Shown here: one piece after another, positions 49,095 through 51,271 of the stretch
How positions within the stretch are numbered: the first letter of the stretch is position 1
Layout: each line of letters begins with the position of its first letter
DNA from: a virus
Length of the DNA: 51,271 bases
Strand: one strand, 5' to 3'
IMG/VR virus record: IMGVR_UViG_3300042325_000241
Coordinates: 1 to 51,271 of that record
The notes under the pieces: generated by a model
The model's input: only the letters and a program-made list of their open reading frames with translations
Told to the model about the DNA's origin: nothing
Databases searched by the model: none
Made by a program: the position numbers and the translations under genes

Positions 49095-51271
49095 TTAAGC
49101 CTCTTTAATGACTATTTTGGTGGAGGAACCGGAGCACGCAAGAGGGTCTAGATTTCCATCTGCAAATACTATTTTAAAAGGTGTGCAAACACAGGTCATC
49201 CCGGTGACAAGGTGCACCTCTGGTTTTGCAACATTCACAATGTCTTTAATAATCAAGTTGAAACTGTTGTTTGCACTGGTGGTTAGCTTGACCTGCACAA
49301 TATCTTTAGTGGGTCCAAACTGGTCGTGAATACCTGCCCAACCACCATCAAAGGCTGACTGCTGTAGTGGGATCACCACATCCTTTAAGTATTTGCAAGA
49401 ATCGGGAGGTGTCTCAAAGGTTAGGACTAGGTTTGCGGGTATGTTGCAGAGTGTGCCACCGCAATCAAAGGTTGCATCCACTGCGTCACTGATACATACA
49501 GCGGTGTTTGGTATTAGTCCACCACTTGTACCGGGTATATTGATGGGAATACTGGTAAACATCCCCAGGGTGAAGATACCACCAACCTCGTCTAGCTTCT
49601 GATCGCACGCCACTGCCCTAGGTGCAGGGTAGGGTTGGGAGTCCACACACCTCATATTCATGTACCAGTTTTGGTTCTGGAGTAGCTGTTCATCGGAGTC
49701 GTAGGAGTTTACCTTCTCTACGATCACGGTGGCGTACGCAGGGCTTTTTGCAGTTTTTGCAAAGGTTAGTCTTCCCCAACACTGCGCGCAACCTTGGCAG
49801 GTGAAAGACTTCCCACCGTTGATCTGTCTAGATGTTACCTTGCTACCGTTCCAATACACCGTGACCATAGCTTGTGTTTGGAAGTGGTAATCGAGCGCAA
49901 CATTTCCCACCGCATTACCTAGGCAGAATTTGACCACATAGGGTGGCTTGTGGTAGTTCGGGTAATCGGCTGGGATTGCATTAGAGGGTAGGGTGGTGCT
50001 CTGTGTTTGCACCGCAGAGTAGGGGAGGAACATGCTAGAGTTTCCAAACCCATACAGTTGGGATGTCACACTACCAGCTTGCATACCCTTGCACTGACCA
50101 CATGGGGCAGCATCTGCATCACAACCGGATTCATCACCTAGGTAGGACTCAATAAATATGTCTTGTGGTTGCTCGTTGTACGGTGCCCTAGCCACCTTAG
50201 TAGCTATGTTAGCTATGTCGTACATCACATAATCGAACATGCCCGTAGGATCTACCTGCTCAATACCATTGAGGATCAGATTAACATCAGACATCTGGTA
50301 CAGAATCCAGTCGTTCTTATACACCTCTATGTAGTTCTTTATCTGGAGTTGGCTAAACTCCTTGTCCGTCTTATTAGAGGGTTTTTTGGCATAGTCAGGG
50401 CACTGGTTGACCTTAGTCTTGTAGCTCGATGCATTCACCTTCAAGTACTTGGATGGTAGGCTTTCCCCAGAGGAGGGTTCACCCCAGGTAGTGGTGTAGG
50501 GGTAGAGTAGTCTCTTCCTAAGGTCGTAGGCGTAATCACCGGAAACAGGTGTAATGGGTTCTTCGGTTGTACCACCTACATTGCGTGTGAATGCGGGTGG
50601 TGTAAGGTCCTCATCCGTGGAGGTGAAGTAGTACACTTGCCCACCACCCATGAGTGCGGAGAAGGTGTTGTCATCACCTTCGTCCGTAACTGGGGTAATA
50701 CCGTCTGTGGTTACCGTAGCGTACACGGTGCCTGATACTAGGAAGCTCAACGACCTGGGTATTACACCAGCAGTATCGCGCATGATAGACTTTAGCTTTT
50801 TAAACTCTGTCTCACTCTTGGTGATATCCGCAGCAGTGGAGTAGTTATTCCCAATGTTGGTTTTAGAGGTGGAGATAAGGCTACCGAAACCACCTGCTTT
50901 TTGGGTGTTGCTAGTGGAGTAGCGTGTAGAGTCCTCCTCAAAGGACTTTGTTGCGTTCATTACCCTTACTGTGCCATCGTAGTTTAGGATCACCCTGGTA
51001 CCGCATGAGTGCGCGATGGTGTCTAGCAGGGCCGGAACCTCTGTTGATTGTGATGCACTGCGTAGTACCGAGTGTGGGAAGAGGTAGTCCACCGAAATAG
51101 GGTCGATGGTGATCTGTGCTTCTGTGTACCCCAGCTTTTTGAAGATGGTTTTGAACAGTGTTTCCCAAGAGGAGCATGAGGGTAGTTGGAAGTCCCCGGT
51201 GGTGAAGTTTCTCCAGAAATACCGTGCATCGACTAGGGGTAAAACCCAAATACCACTCAAATGGCTGTAAG
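49095..51271 (-). CDS. large tail protein, C-terminal part (continues at left end of window)
   Basis: The frame is open to the right end, and the N-terminus is at 657..1 after circular joining. A TTG at 51260 is not the true start, because homologous codons run past it in the left copy. It contains Cys-rich short segments (SGCDADAAPCGQCKGMQAGS and SFTCQGCAQCWGRL), suggesting metal sites, and ends ACSGSSTKIVIKEA. The full protein would be about 867 residues. A baseplate/tail-tip role is inferred from its place before the fibre genes. Confidence 0.8.
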   Translation of the reverse strand, partial: YSHLSGIWVLPLVDARYFWRNFTTGDFQLPSCSSWETLFKTIFKKLGYTEAQITIDPISVDYLFPHSVLRSASQSTEVPALLDTIAHSCGTRVILNYDGTVRVMNATKSFEEDSTRYSTSNTQKAGGFGSLISTSKTNIGNNYSTAADITKSETEFKKLKSIMRDTAGVIPRSLSFLVSGTVYATVTTDGITPVTDEGDDNTFSALMGGGQVYYFTSTDEDLTPPAFTRNVGGTTEEPITPVSGDYAYDLRKRLLYPYTTTWGEPSSGESLPSKYLKVNASSYKTKVNQCPDYAKKPSNKTDKEFSQLQIKNYIEVYKNDWILYQMSDVNLILNGIEQVDPTGMFDYVMYDIANIATKVARAPYNEQPQDIFIESYLGDESGCDADAAPCGQCKGMQAGSVTSQLYGFGNSSMFLPYSAVQTQSTTLPSNAIPADYPNYHKPPYVVKFCLGNAVGNVALDYHFQTQAMVTVYWNGSKVTSRQINGGKSFTCQGCAQCWGRLTFAKTAKSPAYATVIVEKVNSYDSDEQLLQNQNWYMNMRCVDSQPYPAPRAVACDQKLDEVGGIFTLGMFTSIPINIPGTSGGLIPNTAVCISDAVDATFDCGGTLCNIPANLVLTFETPPDSCKYLKDVVIPLQQSAFDGGWAGIHDQFGPTKDIVQVKLTTSANNSFNLIIKDIVNVAKPEVHLVTGMTCVCTPFKIVFADGNLDPLACSGSSTKIVIKEA
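51042..51271. repeat. right copy of 230-bp imperfect terminal repeat
   Basis: This matches bases 1-230 without gaps, with nine substitutions. It marks the overlap of a circular or circularly permuted genome. Confidence 0.9.

Noticed and set aside
51260-51260. TTG start of the right-end tail gene
   Set aside because: The left copy of the repeat shows the reading frame continuing upstream through the same codons to an ATG at 657.

Overview
The window is essentially one complete double-stranded DNA phage genome, probably temperate and probably assembled from a metagenome. The first and last 230 bases are copies of each other (about 96% identical, nine substitutions by eye). A tail gene running off the left end continues in frame at the right end. 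The natural reading is a circular or circularly permuted molecule of about 51.04 kb, cut inside that tail gene. The host is not stated by the sequence. The best handle is a 43-nt copy of the 5' half of a tRNA-Arg(CCU) gene beside the integrase, which should match the bacterial attachment site.

Layout: nearly everything is read leftward (- strand). Leftward from about 19.9 kb lies the virion module. It begins with a Mu gp29-like portal, two small proteins and a Pro-rich protein, then a very large (1315 aa) probable virion cargo protein, a scaffold/protease-like protein, a decoration-like protein, the major capsid protein and a connector. Two paralogous tail-tube-like proteins follow, then a Pro-rich protein with an HExxH peptidase motif sitting where a tape measure is usually found, and several tail proteins. 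Through the circle junction the module continues from 51.3 kb down to 40 kb with a large tail protein and four fibre genes built from collagen-like, IPT/TIG, Ig-like and short 'GQVLxYxxxxxxW' repeats. From 40 kb to 34.7 kb come a Cys-rich protein, a run of small membrane proteins with a papain/C39-like peptidase (lysis candidates), a methyltransferase-like protein, a YqaJ exonuclease, a GNAT acetyltransferase and the tyrosine integrase next to attP.

From 34.1 kb leftward to 26.5 kb lies the replication and recombination operon: RecT-like annealing protein, a possible ssDNA-binding accessory protein, primase-helicase, PDDEXK nuclease, family A DNA polymerase, a DUF5664 dNTP hydrolase-like protein and the terminase small subunit. 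It ends at a strong bidirectional terminator. From 25.7 to 23.6 kb is a block of small uncharacterised genes including a ribbon-helix-helix protein, driven by leftward promoters with a shared TTGACTAT -35 region and closed by a perfect hairpin terminator. The terminase large subunit (23.1 kb) has its own promoter region, so the two terminase subunits sit in different transcription units. Only three short stretches are read rightward: a C5-cytosine methyltransferase plus a 47-aa protein (20.1-21.1 kb), an 84-aa protein (23.2 kb) and a 63-aa RHH-like protein (34.3 kb) near attP.

The replication genes would make the DNA, RecT and YqaJ could recombine or circularise it, and the two methyltransferases may protect it. 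TerS/TerL fill Mu-like heads through the portal. The integrase with attP gives a lysogenic option, though no classical CI-type repressor is visible; the small RHH proteins and the palindromes in their promoters are the best regulatory candidates.
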